Shown: positions 24,351 to 36,881 of the stretch, piece by piece
Numbering within the stretch: the stretch's first letter is position 1
Layout of the letters: every line of letters starts with the position of its first letter
Source: Drosophila pseudoobscura
Taxonomy: Eukaryota > Arthropoda > Insecta > Diptera > Drosophilidae
Direction of reading: 5' to 3'
Length of the DNA: 64,000 nt
Assembly: GCF_009870125.1 (NCBI RefSeq)
Contig: NC_046679.1
Span: 13,888,001-13,952,000, forward strand
Translations under genes and position numbers: made by a program
Notes under the pieces: generated by a model
Told to the model about the DNA's origin: nothing
What the model saw: the letters and a program-made list of their open reading frames with translations, nothing else
Databases searched by the model: none

Positions 24351-25518
24351 TAGGTGGAGGTTGCCAGCCACCCGCAACGGAATCCGACTACAATCATTGA
24401 CCCTCAGTCGATGTGTCCACCCCTGTCGCCCCCCTGATATGCCTGTGTGGCGTGAAATTTATTGATTCAATATACGTTAAACAGTATGTCTCTCTGGCCT
24501 AATTGCTGCGGCCAGACACACCAAAGGGAATTATTATAAATGGATTGAGTGCTGCCTGGGAGTGGGGGGCGGAGAAAATACCTGAGAAGTGGGTTGGATT
24601 AGGGGCAGAGGACAGGTTTTTGGGGCAATATTTCGAGCGGGCCTCAAATAAAACATTCTTGGAAATACTTGAAGGTTGGTGGCTAAAGTTCCTTCAACTA
24701 AAATTGGTCCAAAGATTTGGTATATGCCAGCGACATATCCTGAAGAACCTAAACTAAAGAATGAATGAATTAGAGAATGCCAGAGATTCCCACAACATTA
24801 GTAGACAACTACTCATGAATGATGAGAAAACTTAAGGAAGGGATCGACATAAGACGACTTCCTTGAAGCACATAAACCATGTTATTGTTAACCAATCAAG
24901 CTCGACTATCTCAATCTTCAGAGCCCATCCTTATCCCGAAGTTATGGATCTACCTACATTATTCTATCAACTAGAGACTCTGTACCTTGGAGACCAGCTG
25001 CGGATAGTGGTTCGGCCTGTTAAAAGGTTTGGGTGTCCCGATCATACATTTTCAAGGTCCGATGAGAAAATATATCTTCAATTAAGACATTTTCTTATAC
25101 AAGATATCCTTCAAAATATAAAAGGAAGTTTGGTAACGATCCTCATATACTATTTACCCTAGAAAAAGAATCTCAGGGGGAAGTTAGCTCAGGTACCAAA
25201 GAGGTACTTCCACCTTCCTTCCTTTCGTCCCTCTGTCTCCAAGCAAAACCCAAAATCTTGAACAAATCCCTCTAAACAAATTCCAAAATCTCGAAAGGTC
25301 AAGTGTAACATTTAACTCTTTTTCTCCTTTCAATCAGTATCCCTCCCTCAATCTCAATTACCGTTAATTTCGTTCTCCCTCTCTCTCTGTCTTGAGATGC
25401 AAAGAGCTGCAGCAAGCAACATTTAAACATTTAACAAACAGAAATGTTTACAACAAAATAAAAACCATAAAACAATGAAATAGCCAAAAGGAGGTGGAGG
25501 CTAAAAGCAATACAACAC

Positions 25519-25550
25519 AGCGCAGCAGAGCAGAGCAGAGCGGAGCGGGA
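25519..25550. repeat. AGCAG pentamer array
   Basis: Repeats of GCAGA/GAGCG. A similar AGCAG array occurs at about 28697-28732. Confidence 0.8.
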
Positions 25551-26640
25551 CAGACGGCGCTGCGGCAGCGAGCAGCTGGCAAGCGACAAAAATGCAACGC
25601 CAACGTCCAAAGCCAGCAGAGCCACAGCCATAGCCATAGCCATAGACGCCGCGCGTTGGCGTGCTTAAATACAAAAGCAATGCTGATGTCGCTGTCGCAG
25701 TCGCTGCTGCCGCTTTAGCCTCGTTACAGCGCGTCAGCCGCGCCCTCGTAAATGGCAGCACGAGCAGAAGGCAGCGCAGTCGCCCTCCATGCGGCCACAG
25801 AAAATCTCTTGACACCCGAATTCGTCACCAAACTTTGGACACTTACAACAGCAGCAGAGCGGGGGCAGAGACAAAGAGGGACAGAGAGAGAGAGAGAGAG
25901 GCCAAAAAGCTGACGTCAACGTCTGCGTTGGCGGTGGCAGCAGCGTGTACTACTTTTGTTTTCATTGAAAACGTTTGCTGTAATATGTTTGTGGTATGTT
26001 GTGTGGCATCGCAGTCGCAAGTCGAAGTCGAAGCCTCGGTCGCAGTCGCAGTCTCTGCTGCTCACATGGTCACTGAGCTTTGGGCTTCGCTGCTTCTGAC
26101 ACCATGTGCTCGCTAGCTGGCTCTCTCCCTCTCCCTCTGCCGCCAGCCTCTCTCACTCTGTGTGTCTCTGGTGTTGCCAGCCGCTCTCTCTCTCTCCCTC
26201 TCTGTTTCTGCTGCCTCCCCTCGCTGCCGCTGCCGCTGCTGACTTCGCTGCCTGACGTTGCCTCGCTCATTTGTTTTGGGTCGTATTGACCTTCTTAAAA
26301 AGTAGGTAACCTCATTTCTCATTTATCGTGTACAACTTACATGCTGCCTCCTCTGCCGTTACCTCGGTCGCCGTTGATGTCTCTGCTGCCGCTGCTGCTG
26401 CCCCTCTGTCTCTGCCAGCTGAGGGTTGCTGCGTTGTGGTGTAAGATCATGATGGGGCGGTGGGGGGCTTGTCTCAGCCGTCACTCAAAGAAATCGCATC
26501 GCACGCACTGAGAACGCCTTAATTGTTTTGGCCAAGATTCTTTGATTTGTGTATGTAAATTTTTGTAAAGGTATCAGTGGGGATGCACTCTGTTTCAAAA
26601 GAAGGAAGTAGTTTTAAAGAAATACTGCCCATAAATACAC

Positions 26641-27180
26641 CAGAAAGTCATCGATTATGCGATAGAATTACATTTAGTTTTCAAGAAGGGGCCAAAATAT
26701 TAAAAATTAATGTAGTATTTTTTCAATAAAATACCAGAAATGGACCTATATTTCCATTAACGTGGTCATCACGAAAGTAGAAAGTAGTCAAATCTGGAAA
26801 TATTATAGAAAATACTAGACAAAACTTAAAAAATACTAGTCAAATCTTAAAAAATACTATAAAATACCAAAAATAGTAAAGCATATTTATAACTAATTAC
26901 AAGAAAGTCTTCGCTTACGTCGTAAAAGTATATGTAGTATTCTTTCAATATAATACTAATAATGGATCTATATTTCCATTAACTTCTGTAGGCATAGTCA
27001 TCGCGAGTAAATCTGATAGTTTTATAAAAAAATCTAGACGAAACTTTAAAAATACTATAAAATACCAGATACAGTATAGCACAATTAGGATTCCACGAAT
27101 AATTACATAAACGAAAAGTCTTCGCTTACACCTTAAAAGTATATCTAGTATTCTTAAAAAATACCACAAATTAATCGATA
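26641..27180. repeat. Degenerate array with AGAAAGTCTTCGCTTA units and AAAATACTAG words
   Basis: Three related units begin near 26642, 26902 and 27113 (GAAAGTC-TCG-TTA). The first two share CTATATTTCCATTAAC about 100 and 60 bases in, and all contain AAAATACTAG/AAAATACCAG words. Spacing is about 210-260 bases. Confidence 0.65.
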
Positions 27181-27784
27181 ATTCGATAATATTCGATGTC
27201 AATCTAATCCGATTTGTGGCTTTCTGTCTATTCTTGAAACGGATTATATGAATCCAAATCCACTTTAGTAATCCCTCTATTGTGCTGCTCTTCTATTTCG
27301 TGTGAATGGCAAATTGCCAGTCACGCGTGGTGGCGCCAAATGAGACTGGTGACGGATGTCACCTCCCATAAAAATCGTGTGCTCAAAGAGAAAACCCTGA
27401 AGAGAGTGACTTTGAGCATTTGAGGAAGTCTTCCTCATTCTCGCACACACAAACGAAGGGCATTCGCAGCTAGTGCTCTCGCTCGCACTCAATTGATCGC
27501 TTCCTTGTGTCTCTCTGGCGCTGACGTCACAAGGCAACGGATGGCGGGTGACGGGCGGCGATGCCATGTAATTGAGTCCGGAAAATTAAGCAAGGTTTCC
27601 TTTTTGGGCCCGAAGGCTAAAAACCAACATCATTTTAAATATAATTTGTGTTGCACTTATGCTTGGGAGAATCTCTCATTGAGAGGCATTGAACGCTCAA
27701 CGTTTTGCGCTCAGTTGAACAGAGAGTGAGAGGGGGAGCGGAGGGCGGGCGGGAGAGTGGAGCGTAGCGTACCGGAGCGGAGGT

Positions 27785-27815
27785 TGTCGCCGTCGCCGTC
27801 GTCGTCGTCGTCACC
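27785..27815. repeat. CGT/CGC trinucleotide run
   Basis: (GTC)n and (GCC)n run inside a GC-rich block. Confidence 0.9.
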
Positions 27816-28294
27816 GTCAGAGTCTCGTTTACTATTGACACCATTAATGCTGCCCCGAATGTAGGTCAATTGCGCGCTAATTGCCCCGCACTCGCCTTCT
27901 GCCGCCGGGGTCGACTCAATGCTGCTGTTGCCAGTCAGTCGCTGCTGCTACTGTTGCTGTTGCCCCTGCTGATTGACGCTGACTTCGACAGCAGCAGCTT
28001 GACCTTTTAGGCCTCAGGAGCAGCTGTAACTGAAGCTGAAGAAATTTGCTTATATTACGCATACGCGGTGTACGCCATGCGAGACAAGTAAATAATAAAT
28101 ACAGCTCTGGTTTGGGCGGATTTCTGCTGCTTTTGGATGCCCTATATAAGACCAGGATGTGGCCAAGCAGGAACATATGTAGGACTCATTCGAAGGAAGG
28201 TATTTACTGTACCAAAGGGCATATAATACTGCAAATACTTTGCAAACATGGATTCAATGTCCCTTTGACTGTCCTGAAATGTCCCGAAATTAAT

Positions 28295-28320
28295 ATATAT
28301 CGATCTTTTTATCGATATAT
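28295..28320. repeat. Perfect 10-base inverted repeat with DRE-like cores
   Basis: ATATATCGAT and ATCGATATAT are separated by six bases (CTTTTT). Each arm contains the ATCGAT core bound by DREF-type factors, and the pair could also form a hairpin. Confidence 0.7.
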
Positions 28321-30169
28321 CTATAAAAACTTTGGAAAAGAAGTTTGGGAAATCGTTTGTCATTGGTTTTTCCTTAGTAATTCCATAAATCATCTTTTGG
28401 TTTGCCTTAAGATCGTTCTATCTAAATAAATTCTTTATGGAATTAATTTTAGTTAATTTTCTTCCCCCTCAGAAGCACGAAATCTTTAAGAGTATCAAAA
28501 ACTTCGCTCAGCCTTCCTTTTTCTGTACTCACTTTTTTTTGGAGGGGGGGCACTCATCAGCCCCCGAAAAACTCTGACCTAGTTTCCGCATTTTTGGGCA
28601 ACTGAAACAGTTTTTGTTGCTCGCATTTGTTGCTGGCTTCTTTTGTATTTTTTGCATATTTTATGATTTAATCAAAGGAAATTATACACGCATGTAGAGC
28701 AGAGCTGAGCAGAGCAAAGCAGAGCAGGGCACAGAGCCATAGAGTCACAAAGAGAGAGCATCCAAATCCCATCATCAGGGTGCGCCCTGGGGAAAGAAGT
28801 GGAGAATCATACGAGTGGCAACAGAGGCAGAGACTCATGGGGCAATAAAACAGAAACTTGACCCAATTCTGATGCCCTCCGCCGCTGCCTGCTCTCTCGA
28901 GGGCCTGGGAAATGTTTTGCTGCTCATCCGATAGATAGATAGAACCCTGAAACGTGTACTATAATGATATACAATCCCATAGGTAGCAGGCGGAGAAAAA
29001 TATACAAATTGAAGGGGTTACATATCAATCGATCTATGAGCTAATTGAGTACTTGGGACACGGCAATGGAATCTGTATGGAAATCGTTTGTAATAGCAAA
29101 TAAAACAATCATTTCGTTGGGTAATCCAAAGGAATGTGTATCATGTAATACCATAAATGTAAATATGCATATTTATCGGCATCCCACCCAGTAAATCTAT
29201 TGCAAATTATGAAATTTTGATTGGAAATCTTGAAAGATTTATGTAAATTGTGCATTAAAAAGGGAACACTTTTTGTTTGAAGGAAACGGTTTTCTAAGAA
29301 TTCGAAATTTTATTGATAGATTTAGGGCATGTTTCTCAATGTTTTTGATCCCAAAATCATTTTATTTCTGGGCTTTCATGATGCAAAAAATTCCTAATCG
29401 CTTGTGGTATCTGTTTCTGTCTGAATGTGTCCTTTCACTTATGGGATTTTCTTTTATTATTCCACAAATTCGTAGCAGGAATGTATCTCTTCGTTTATGA
29501 GAATTTTTGTATAGCGAACTATGACATAAATCTATTAAATTCCAGTAAATCTTGTAAAATCAACTCATCCGAAAAGCTTTCATAAATTAATTTGATTTTG
29601 TGCTCTATATACAGATATATGCGTATAAATCTTTAGATGTTGCCCCAATGCCCCTCAAAGCGGGATGTTTCCCCTCTCTTTCTCTGGAAACCACTTGTTC
29701 GGCTTCTTTATAATTTCCCATTTTGCACACTGCAATTATTTTGTATTCAGTTGAATTGCAACAGATGGTGGCACTCCACCACCCAACCTTCCCCTCTCTC
29801 CCTCTCTCTCTTCCCCTGTCTCCCTTTGATTAATGCATTCATTCCCTGGTGGGAGACCCCTGTAAGGAGCCTTGCCTCTCGAATTGTGCTTCTATTTCAT
29901 TATTACTATTATTATTCGCATTTTTTTTGCACCACTCGCCCAGTCATTTGCCTGTTGCTAGCCAGTGGCTCGACATCTTGTTCTCTCTGTTGATCCCCTT
30001 TTGCTCACTCTCTCTCTGGCTGTGTTGTTTCTCTCTCTTTCTCTGTGTATAATTACGCGCTTCGATAAATTTGTATACACTTTTTATTCTGTGTATTTAT
30101 TTATTCTCAGGCGAAAAAAGATCGTATGTATATTCAAACAAATAAATTTAAAGCAAACTTAAACTTTTA

Positions 30170-30345
30170 CTCTAAAAAAAAAAAAATTAAATGAACATTC
30201 AAATGGGTAAAATTAATATTAAAATAAATAAACAAAAAAAAATAAAAATAAAATTGTATATATTATATAGTAGTTATTATATTATTTATAGTAAATAAAA
30301 TGAATACGATATTAATATTAAAATTTCAAATTTAGTGTTTCATTA
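30170..30345. repeat. AT-rich low-complexity block
   Basis: Almost pure A/T over about 175 bases, beginning with a long A run. Confidence 0.9.
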
Positions 30346-30383
30346 AATGTTTCGAATGACTGCATCAACCGCATGTCAACATC

Positions 30384-30411
30384 ACGCCTCATGCAGCAGC
30401 GCCCCTTGGTC
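30384..30411 (+). repeat. Dispersed repeat B, copy 2
   Basis: CATGCAGCAGCGCCCCTTGG-type match to 14750 and 62256, with a few substitutions. Confidence 0.55.
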
Positions 30412-30728
30412 ACATTTTTCGTTTACGACAAATCCTAGATTTTTAAAGGGTATCCAAGCTTCGTTTTACTGAAATGTGCCACTCTGTCATCTGTTTTCTG
30501 TTTCATTCCCTTGTGCGGTCTGTGTCTGTCTCTGGCTCTCCGGCTCGAGGTATTCCCTTTCCATTGGCCGCCAGACCGGAGACAGATCCCAGACCTCAAA
30601 CCCGAGAGTACAATAATGAGAGTAAACCCCAACTACTGACCGAAACTGAACCCAAAGCGAACTGAAAACTGATTCCAAACTGAGACTTCGACGCGGACTG
30701 AAACCCGCCACGGGTTCTAGCCTTGTGA

Positions 30729-30755
30729 TTGTTGTTGTTGTTGTTGTTGTTGTTG
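30729..30755. repeat. (TTG)9 microsatellite
   Basis: Pure TTG run. Confidence 0.95.
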
Positions 30756-32227
30756 GTACCTTTAACCTTTGGGTTAATGGAGGCAGCGACGCTCCGAGAC
30801 GTATCCTTGAAAGTATCTATCCGACGAGGGTCATCAACTACTGCGGCTGGTGCTGTTGCTGTTGCTGTAGCTACTGCTTTTTCATGGTCGAAACGAAGCT
30901 CTGGATTACAAAAGGGGGGGGGGGATAAATATAATAAAATATGGAAAGGAAAGGAAAAGGGAGATGCTCGTACAGGATTTGCCAGGGAGGAATCGCTGGG
31001 TGCCACACGTGCAACTAATGAGCGAGCAACCACCTTCCATTATCAGTAATTGCTTCTTTTTTGTTTGTTCAAATATCGATTTGAGCTTTTGCATGTTTTC
31101 CGTAATCAATATATGAATACCCTCTATATAGTGCGATGTATCTGGTAGATAGACACCGAAGCACACGCACATCCCGCCCTCTCCAAAGAGAGAAAGAGAA
31201 AAAAGCTACGGTTTCAGGTCAGGGTTTCCGAAAAGTACACACACGCACTCGCACCCGAGCCCAAACCCAAAGCCCCCTGCACCAACCAGACCATAATTAT
31301 CTAACCATGAGATAGCGGACGGAATGGACCCTGAAAGAGCCATGGAGGGGCAGGGCAGAGGTGGCTGCGGGGTTAAAAAAGTAAACTGCATTAATGAAAA
31401 ACTGGGTTATAATTGAAATCAATGAACAAACGACAGGCCACAGAGCTACAGTTCGTAAATCCAGATCCCAAAAGTGGAATTTCAACATAAACAATGCATA
31501 AATCCAAAAGATACTTACAACACAGGCGGCATCGGCATCGGCAACGGCAACGGCAGCCGCAGCGGTGGATCCACGAGAGCCCTACAAAAGTCAAACGGAT
31601 TTATGACGAGTGCCACCACAGTGGAGAGTCGACTCCCGCAAGGCACAGTGGCGCGAAAGTCATTCGAAAATGATGCAATACCAAGAAATTGAATATTGCG
31701 ACTGGAAAAGAAATTGAAGAAAAATATACAAATGGTTTTCATAGGAAAATGTGACGTTAAGAAACTAAATTATTAGAAAAAGGTGAAGATGAAAGACATT
31801 GAAAAAATAACATTATCCTTTGTAGAAATGTATCTGTTTTCAAACAAAATTAAAAGAAATTTCATCTAATAATCCTTAAGAACTTAAATAAAATAATCCT
31901 TTTATTTTTAAAGATTTAAATTGAATAATTAAGAACTTTTTAAACAAAAGAAGATCCCATAATCTTTTAATTTATTGAACTCCCAGTTTAGTGTGAATAT
32001 AATATATAGTTCGATAGTTCCCATATAATATTATCTTTCATATAATTTCCTATAAATTATAATTACAAATATCACTTATGTCCCACTGTAGAGTCACTCT
32101 ACCTTTGCCCTGAGTGTTTCCTGTCTCTTTCTCTGCCGCTAGGCTGTTTCATTCCATTCCATTCCGTTTCGTTTCGGCACGCTTAGGCGCTTAACAAATT
32201 GAATTCAAGTGGCGGACAGTGGCGGCG

Positions 32228-32365
32228 TCATCACAAGAAAAGCAGAAGAGGAGTCAAAGATGCAGAAGCAGCAGCACAAGAGGCAAAAGAAGAAGTAACC
32301 GCAAAAGAAACAGCAGCACAAGAAGTAACCGCAAAATAGAAGAAGAAGAAGCAGAAGAGGCAGGG
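32228..32365. repeat. Polypurine minisatellite (GAAGAA/CAGCAGCACAAG)
   Basis: The unit CAGCAGCACAAGARG with AAGAAGTAACCGCAAAA occurs twice (about 32270 and 32311) in a stretch of nearly pure purine plus C. The rest is GAAGAA runs. Confidence 0.75.
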
Positions 32366-33718
32366 AAGCCTTCAAACAGCTTTCGTGCGTGACAAAAATG
32401 ATGACAAAACTTGTCCATCCGCCCCCGCCCGCCCGTCCATTGATGCACATTTTTTTGTGGAGCATTGGATGACATTTTCCGTTTCTTTTTACTGCCATCG
32501 TTTCTGCTTCCTCCACATTTGCATACACACACGCGAGGGTTGTTTCAATTCCATTTCATTGGCGTTTCGTTCCACTGTGTGTTTTTTGTTTGCTTCTGGT
32601 TGACCATGAAACGGCGGCGGATCGAGTCAAAGAGAGCATGTCCGTACATGCTCTTAGAGCTCTTTTAATCATCATCTCTTTCTCGCTGGTAATTTGTATC
32701 TTTAAGATACGCGCAACCGACTACTGCCCTGCTGCATCTCTCTGCACATCTTCCACATTAAAAATTTATGATGTAGCCAAAGAGCTAAGTCGCTCGAAAG
32801 GCGTGTCCCCCTGTCCATTGTCTGTCCCTCGACTCGTGTGCGCCTGTGTCTGTGTGTCCGTGTTTCCGCTTCATGTCCAAAAGTATCTCAAGAGCAATAA
32901 CTACCTCTGCTGCTGCCGCTGCTTCTGTCGCTGCTGCTGCGGTTGAGGCTACCTGTCTGTATCTGTATCTTTTGTATCTGTCTGTGTGAATGTATCTTGA
33001 GGCTACTTAATGTCGACTCAACTTGTATGGCCGCTGACCGCTTCCTTGTCTCTCGGTCTCTCTCGAGGTTGGATCTCTCTCTCTCTCGCCCTCTCTACCT
33101 CTCTTTGCATTTTGAATATGCTTAATCCGACTACCTCTTCTTCCCCCAACTGCCGTTTATTGTTGCTAATCGCTTGTATTATATCGCATTTCGTCTACCT
33201 TCTGGCTGTATCTTCAACTTTGATCTAGTGTTCATCGTTTTTTCAAGGGGCAAGGGGGAGCATCGCCACTAATTACTTAAGGTTTTCCCTCTACACCTTT
33301 TCTGTGTGGTCTGGTTTTTAATTTGTATAATAAATCAGTTCTCATTTGAGAGGTCTCCTACTTGTCTTCGAACGAAGAGGGTTCGCTTCTTTAAGCGGAA
33401 AAGCGTGAAAATGATGCCATCTGTAATCGGTGAAACGCTTTCACCCGAGAACTCTTGTCGCTTGTCGAGAATTTAACACTTTGTTGGCCACACAGCGAAA
33501 TTTGATAGTTGTTAGAAAGTATTTTACTTTTCTGTTTACTTTTCCGCTTGTAAGCAAACGATCCCAGCGATCCCAGGCCTAGTTTTCATGTTTCCAAAAG
33601 ATGTTGGGAGATTATGGAATATGAAAGATACAAGGAAGGGATTGTTAGATGTTGAAAAGGGAAGAGTTTTCGCTGAATTTTAGTGGTTTGAAGAGTTAAC
33701 AAGATCTTGAGTTGCTTA

Positions 33719-34125
33719 AGTGTTGGTAAATCGTTTAATTAGTGCTGGTAAACGTTCTCAAAATATAAAAAATTGATAAAAGGAAGTTTGAAAAGAATAA
33801 TAAGAGAAAAGCTACTGTTGAAAAGCTACTTCTATGGTTAAGTGTTGGTGAATCCGTTAATTAGTATTGGAAAACCTCTATAAAATTATAGAACAGTAGA
33901 AAAATCTACATTTTGATTGATTAAGTATATTTATCACCGATCATTCCCCAAAATGGCGTTGAAATCTCTAATTAGTGTTGGTAAACACATAATCATTGCG
34001 CTTAAAGCTAGAATGTTGAATAAAGCGCCAAATCGGTACTGGTATAAGTGCTAATTACAGCTTAAAATTATTTGTAATCCCTATAAATACAAGAAAAAGT
34101 TCGCAATGCCAAAAGCAGTGCTGGT
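33719..34125. repeat. Degenerate tandem array, AGTGTTGGTRAA unit, about 122-133 bases
   Basis: AGTGTTGG recurs at 33719, 33841 and 33974, and TTAATTAGTGYTGGTAAAC-like words occur in each unit. Looser forms continue near 34035 and 34112. The same GTGTTGGTAAA word is duplicated 126 bases apart at 1875/2001. Confidence 0.6.
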
Positions 34126-34472
34126 TAACCCTTAAATTGTAGCAAATTTCTCAATTGCTCAGCCACTTTCCATCATTTGCCATTCATCCCACAATTAAGC
34201 TATTAAATTTTAGCCATTCACCCCATGGCGCTTTCCCAAGGCCCACTCACGCCCACTCGAACGAAAAGGCAACGCGGGACGGGGGGAAAACCCATCGGGG
34301 GAAAATGCAACAGCTAATCCGAAGAGTAAAAGTTAACTTTTGTTCGAAAGAAAATCAAATGCGAATGCAACAAAACAGCAACAGCGACGTCAGCGGCGAC
34401 GTCGACGGCATCCCATGGCCAATGAAACCCATTTCACTTCCTGTTTATCTATAAGATACTTTTACAAATGAG

Positions 34473-34491
34473 TAGCAGCAGCAGCAGCAGT
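34473..34491. repeat. (AGC)n microsatellite
   Basis: Pure AGC/CAG run. Confidence 0.9.
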
Positions 34492-35039
34492 GAGCAGTCA
34501 GCAACAGGCATCGGGGCATCGACGAATGAATGCAGCTGCCATGCACACATATAATTAACTGCACAGAGCGTTTCGTGGATGCATTGGATATTTGAAAGCG
34601 AGGCAACGATGTGAAATTGAAATTGAAATTGGTCCTTTTCACTCTTCAAAATGAAAACATCGCGTCCCAGAGAGCCAGAGAGCCACTGATCAGAGGGGCG
34701 GGCAAAGAGAGAGTGGGAGACGATGATGTGCTTCGAGAGTATCTTTCACTCAAATGAAAGTAAAGGAAAGTACTACTGCGGGTGGGCGCCCGCAGAGGCG
34801 GAGTCTCAGAGTCGAAATGCCAGCGAAATGAAATCAAATAAAGAAATGAAATGAAATTTGCTTTCAAACAGAGCAAAAAGCAAATGCAAAACCGAAACAA
34901 GATACATCATAAGCGTTGGATGAATCACTTAAGGCGATGGGTAGCGCAAAAAGTTATAGAATTTACAACGATGGCTACATAGAGGGTTTATTTAAGGGAA
35001 AGATCCATGGGAGGACTAAGATCTGATGTGATTCTACTT

Positions 35040-35500
35040 TTCACAGTCGGAAAGTGTGCCAGTCACATGTCAACGTTGAATGATACAACTCTGAGAAGAT
35101 ATTCAAGGAAGAAATACGCCTTAGAGAGGACATAAAGTGATACTGATGGTCTGTATCTGCCTGCTGTTGCATTTCAAATGATTAACAGTCACACGTTAAC
35201 GTTAAATGATTATATTCTGTGGAGAGACCAGTGGAATGGGCAAGGAAGAGGTCCGTCTTACAGAGGACATAGTGTGATACTGATGGTCTGTGTCTAACTG
35301 CTGTTGCAATTAAACTGATTGACAGTCACACGTTAACGTTAAATGATGATACTCTGTGGATATGCTTTCATCAAAGAATGAAGAAAGATATTAAAGAGAG
35401 AAATGTCAGTCTTCGAATGTAGGTGATTAAAATAATGCAGACTAAAAGCTTGACAGTCACATGTTAACGTTGAATGATGAAGCTGTCATGCAGGAATGAG
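35040..35500. repeat. Tandem array of about 130-base units with CAGTCACACGTTAACGTT
   Basis: Four units carry CAGTCACAYGTYAACGTT(A/G)AATGAT at 35060, 35186, 35323 and 35454 (spacing 126, 137, 131). Units 2 and 3 are also preceded by GAGGACATA and a shared GTGATACTGATGGTCTGT word. The core contains the palindrome GTTAAC. After 35480, smaller repeats of GAATGAGAGACTGA continue to about 35600. Confidence 0.85.
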
Positions 35501-35940
35501 AGACTGATGCGGAACAGGGTCACATTGCCCGCAAGAACGTGAAAAGTAGAGCTAGTGGAGCCTCTTTCGAGCAAGAATGAGAGACTGACAGCCCAGTGAG
35601 AGCTTCCTTCATACCAGAATGAAGAATGATAGGCCATTAGGAGCCATTTCATGCCAGATGGAAGCTAATATGCTACTAGAATGATGCTCGTTCAAAGTAT
35701 TTGTTCATAAATTTATGAATTTATGGACTTACATTTCTTCTTCTTCAATCTCTTATTCTTTATACAACTCTACCTGCATCTCTCTCTCTCCCTCTCTCTC
35801 TTGCACGTACTCACGTATTCACTCTTTCTCTCAGTTGCTGTCTCGCTTTGGTTAAATGAAAGCTTGACGCTGGCCCGACGACAGCTGCCGCAGCAACAGA
35901 AGCAGAGACCGGTGAGGGGCAGCCTCGATAACAGCAGCGG

Positions 35941-35969
35941 CAACAGCAACAACAACAACAACAACAACG
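35941..35969. repeat. (AAC)n microsatellite
   Basis: AAC/CAA run. Confidence 0.95.
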
Positions 35970-36861
35970 GCAGACGTTTTCAAGGTGGCAACTGTCATTC
36001 ACTTGGCGGCCAGCAGCAGCCACTGCTGGAAGCTTCAGCTTCAGCCTCAAAATTCAACTTCAACTTCGGTTTCAGCTGCTGCTGCTGCTGCCTCGGCCAC
36101 TGGGTGCTGCTGCCGCTGCGGCTGCGGCGTCCTCCTCCAGCTCTTTGGCATTGACTTGACACCTTGCCAGCAGCTAAATTTATGAAGTGAGAGTCGCCCC
36201 AGAGTCAGTCGTCGCAATGGAAGTGGAAGTCGATGAGACGGAGTCACATTCGAAGTCGGACTCTGGCATGGAAGCCGCTGCAATGCATTACTTTCTCTTC
36301 CTGTTTCGGCGTTAAATGAATGGAAATCATAAAACTCCACGCCAAAGCGAAATCCAACTTGAAAAACTATTGAGAGGCCCAACTAATGTGGGTGCAGAGC
36401 GTTGCTGCAACTGCAATTGCAATCTGGTGCATGGATACGTGTGGCAGACAGAATCTGTATGTGTGTGTGTGTGTGTGTGCAGTCCACTGAACAAAGACAA
36501 TAACAAATGACAGTTGTCTGTCTTTTGATGACGGTTTTACTCTAAAAGGAGGGTCTACCGATGTGGGAGAGAAGTTTGGAGAGCAAAAAAGACCTTAGAG
36601 GCGCTTCATAAGGATAGCCATACATATATCTGTATCCCTTCAGCTGTAATGCTGCTTTCGTTAGATGCTTCAATGTTTCTAGAAGTCTACATTACATAAA
36701 GGAATACCTATATATCTTCTGGATACATCTAAAACTGAATGACAATCATTGAAACTTCCAAAACGAATCTTTTTCTTCCTTTTGTTGAGAAATGCGGGCA
36801 CTAACACTGCTGTTCCGATAATTCCAGTGTTCCAAATTCATTGAATGACGTACAAAGTTCG

Positions 36862-36881
36862 CATAAGCGAAAGGACACATT
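36862..36881 (+). repeat. Dispersed repeat C, copy 1
   Basis: Twenty bases (CATAAGCGAAAGGACACATT) identical to 42875-42894, 6 kb away. Confidence 0.75.

Larger units (their letters stand above)
18301..25380. other. Non-coding region with microsatellites and GA-rich blocks
   Basis: No coding exon is found. The region holds a local cluster of ACTGCTTC/GAAGCAGT words (18950-19680), TG runs (20344, 24314), a GA-rich block with possible regulatory content (22140-22810), and CAG/CTG runs. Open frames on both strands here come from these simple repeats. Confidence 0.6.
25381..28060. promoter_or_regulatory. GC-rich, CAG/GAGA-rich promoter-like domain with two full CRE palindromes
   Basis: Three sub-blocks (25490-26110, 26110-26470, 27280-28020) are much GC-richer than their surroundings. 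They are full of AGCAG, GAGAG and CTCTC words. Perfect TGACGTCA (CREB/ATF-type) sites lie at 25911-25918 and 27522-27529. A TTAAATA word (about 25664) lies some 30 bases before a CGCAGTC word. The AT-rich interval 26560-27230 between them is a degenerate repeat. This could be an alternative promoter or leader exon of the gene to the right. No coding exon is seen. Confidence 0.3.
28061..33240. other. Non-coding region, mixed simple sequence
   Basis: No exon is seen. It contains a perfect inverted repeat (28295-28320), an AT-rich block (30170-30345), one repeat B copy, (TTG)n, and a polypurine minisatellite (32228-32365). CTCTC-rich stretches occur at 29790-30050 and 33050-33110. Confidence 0.6.

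Noticed and set aside
35723..36154. 143-codon open frame with Asn and Ser-rich runs
   Set aside because: Made of CTCT, CAA/AAC and CAG repeats in a simple-sequence region, with no conserved block.
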